A stretch of DNA of 23,820 nucleotides from DATLGB01 sp035540675 (lineage in GTDB: Bacteria > Actinomycetota > Thermoleophilia > Solirubrobacterales > Solirubrobacteraceae), in contig DATLGB010000028.1 in the NCBI GenBank assembly GCA_035540675.1, positions 1 to 23,820 on the forward strand, read 5' to 3'. The notes below the pieces were generated by a model. It was not told where the DNA came from. It was given only the letters and a program-made list of their open reading frames with translations, and did no database searches. Positions 22,487-23,820 of the stretch are shown here, one piece after another (position 1 is the first letter of the stretch; each line of letters begins with the position of its first letter). The position numbers and the translations under genes were made by a program.

Positions 22487-22528
22487 ATTCTCGGGACATC
22501 GCGCTCGCGCATCAAGTCACGTGCGCGA
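22487..22528 (-). promoter_or_regulatory. Promoter and operator-like palindrome of the second LuxR gene
   Basis: Minus strand: -35 TTGATG (22510-22515), 17-nt spacer, -10 GAGAAT (22487-22492), then 6 nt to ATG 22480, predicting a leaderless mRNA. Inverted repeat TCGCGCA (22505-22511) / TGCGCGA (22522-22528), perfect 7-bp arms with 10-nt spacer, overlaps the -35. A regulator bound there could block or help this promoter, possibly the LuxR protein itself. Confidence 0.55.
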
Positions 22529-22612
22529 AAGATCCCTCGCCACGGGGGATGGAAGCAGCGGCGCCCACGGTGGAGCATGACCTCATCGTCCAAGCCGTTT
22601 GGAGGAGGAGCC

Positions 22613-22981
22613 ATGACCGCCGATACCGCCACCCGCGTCCGGGAGGTCGCCTTCGCAGTCCCCCTGCTGCCGGGGAAGACCGCCACGGACCGCGACGCCA
22701 TGCGCTCGTGCTGGCAGGGCGAGCGCGCCGACGCGTACGCCGCGGCCCGCACCCGAGCCGGGATCACCCGCGAGTCGATCTGGATCCAGTCGACCCCGGC
22801 CGGCGACATGGCCGTCGTGCACATCGAGGCCGAGGACGTCGACGCCGCCATGCGCGAGATGGGCTCCTCGGAGGACCCGTTCGACCGCTGGTTCCGTGAG
22901 CACGTGCTCGACGTGCACGGGATCGACGTCGCGCAGCCGCTGCCGCCGCTCGAGCTCGTCTGCGACTTCCGCCGCGAGTGA
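22613..22981 (+). CDS. Small conserved protein, DUF6176-like (putative)
   Basis: A 122-aa soluble protein. It has an N-terminal strand REVAFAVPLLPGKTATDRDA, a helix to about residue 45 (WQGERADAYAAARTRAGITR), then ESIWIQSTPAGDMAVVHIEA and a helix VDAAMREMGSSEDPFDRWFR, a ferredoxin-like alpha/beta pattern as in DUF6176 or antibiotic-monooxygenase-like small proteins. No catalytic residues can be named. Strong Shine-Dalgarno GGAGGAG just before ATG 22613. The next gene starts 32 nt after its stop on the same strand. Confidence 0.75.
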   Translation: MTADTATRVREVAFAVPLLPGKTATDRDAMRSCWQGERADAYAAARTRAGITRESIWIQSTPAGDMAVVHIEAEDVDAAMREMGSSEDPFDRWFREHVLDVHGIDVAQPLPPLELVCDFRRE

Positions 22982-23013
22982 CGCAGCCGGGAGCGGCATG
23001 AGAGGGTTGCCCG

Positions 23014-23820
23014 ATGAGGAGACTGCTGATCGGGCTGGCCGTCCTCGCCGGTGCCGCCCCGCCCGCCGCCGAGGCCGCGACCGTCGCCGTCGAGCTGTCG
23101 TCGTGCACCGGCGACTCGTGCCGCTACTGCGGGTCGCAGTGCGAGACCGAGACGCTCGTGTTCCGCGCGGCGCCGGGTGAGGCGAACCGCCTGATCGTGC
23201 GGCGCGCCGCGGACGCGGTGACCTTCAACGACACCGGCGCGTCGCTCGCGGCAGGGCCGGGATGCACGCAGGTCGACGCCGGCACCGCGACCTGCCGCGC
23301 CGCGTCCTCGCCGCTGATCCGGCTCGGTGATCGCGACGACGTGCTGGAGGGCAGCGACGCGCGCGAGTCGATCGACGGCGGCAGCGGCAGGGACGTCCTG
23401 CGCGCCGCCGGCGGCGACGACACGATCGACGACGGCGATCCCGCCGCCGACGTGATCGACGGCGGCGCAGGCCGCGACGACGTGTCGTACTGGGGCCGGA
23501 AATGGGGCGTGCGGGTCGACCTCGGCCGCGGGACCACGGCTGACGGCGACCGCATCGCCGGAGTCGAGCGCGTCATGGGCGGGCCCGGCGACGACCGGCT
23601 GCGCGGCGGCCCCGGCGCCGACGAGCTCTACGGCGGCCCCGGCCGCGACGCGCTGGCGGGAGCGGGCGGCGCCGACGAGCTGCACGGCGACGCGGGCACC
23701 GACACCTACCGCTGCGGGGGCGGGACCGACCGGGTGATCGAGCCGTCGCGCCGTGAGCTGCTGCGCCGCGGGTGCGAGCGCGTCGGCAGCGGCGACGCGC
23801 GGACCGTCCCGAGCCAGCCG
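23014..23820 (+). CDS. Secreted RTX-type calcium-binding protein, runs off the window
   Basis: Open from ATG 23014 to the last base: at least 269 residues, no stop in the window. Signal peptide 1-21 (LLIGLAVLAGAAPPAAEA). A short Cys cluster follows (SCTGDSCRYCGSQCETE, four Cys in 13 residues). From about residue 105 there are haemolysin-type nonapeptide-like repeats: GGSGRDVL, GGDDTIDDG, GGAGRDDV, GGPGDDRL, GGPGADEL, GGPGRDAL, GGADELHG and DAGTDTYRCGGGTD. These form a calcium-filled beta-roll in RTX proteins. No enzymatic domain precedes them, so a surface or matrix role is most likely. The repeat tail may continue beyond the window. Confidence 0.85.
   Translation, partial: MRRLLIGLAVLAGAAPPAAEAATVAVELSSCTGDSCRYCGSQCETETLVFRAAPGEANRLIVRRAADAVTFNDTGASLAAGPGCTQVDAGTATCRAASSPLIRLGDRDDVLEGSDARESIDGGSGRDVLRAAGGDDTIDDGDPAADVIDGGAGRDDVSYWGRKWGVRVDLGRGTTADGDRIAGVERVMGGPGDDRLRGGPGADELYGGPGRDALAGAGGADELHGDAGTDTYRCGGGTDRVIEPSRRELLRRGCERVGSGDARTVPSQP

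Overview
The window is a very GC-rich actinobacterial chromosome segment. The G/C-ended codons, frequent GTG starts, two LuxR-type regulators, secreted proteins with Lys/Arg-rich C-terminal tails and an RTX-like protein together suggest the Solirubrobacterales (Thermoleophilia). That placement is inference; no rRNA or other marker gene is present. I see no tRNA, rRNA, CRISPR array, transposase or phage gene.

Layout. 160-5370: on the minus strand a large LAL-type ATPase/LuxR regulator, a two-domain VOC (glyoxalase-fold) protein and an SDR oxidoreductase whose frame runs on into the VOC gene; then a plus-strand sigma-70-like factor. 5371-8960: an isocitrate lyase/PEP mutase-family enzyme (minus), a 93-aa conserved protein, a 3'-truncated AhpD/carboxymuconolactone decarboxylase gene facing a badly broken M43-type metalloprotease remnant, then an intact acyl-CoA dehydrogenase. 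9049-11445: three minus-strand genes for a secreted seven-repeat propeller protein, a YdcZ-type membrane protein and an SSI-like lipoprotein. 11481-13966: YceI-like protein, a chromate transporter overlapping it by 4 nt, and a NagD-like HAD phosphatase gene with one frameshift. 13991-18231: two secreted proteins, an M14 zinc carboxypeptidase and an LVIVD-repeat protein, the latter ending at a strong hairpin terminator. 18461-19921: a minus-strand overlapping operon of a small His-tailed membrane protein, a CopD/DUF2269-like membrane protein and a double DUF305 lipoprotein, divergent from a TetR regulator. 20578-23820: a 1-Cys peroxiredoxin, a second LuxR regulator, a small conserved protein and the start of an RTX-type calcium-binding protein that runs off the window.

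Two themes stand out. First, many start codons lie only 5-9 nt downstream of a -10-like hexamer, as expected for leaderless transcripts, while other genes have clear Shine-Dalgarno sites. Second, four loci are damaged (SDR/VOC junction, decarboxylase/protease junction, protease frameshifts, HAD frameshift). These may reflect real decay or assembly indels. The most system-like unit is the TetR / His-tail / CopD-like / DUF305 module, which may serve metal (copper?) handling in the envelope. I did not find a clearly new defence or mobile system.
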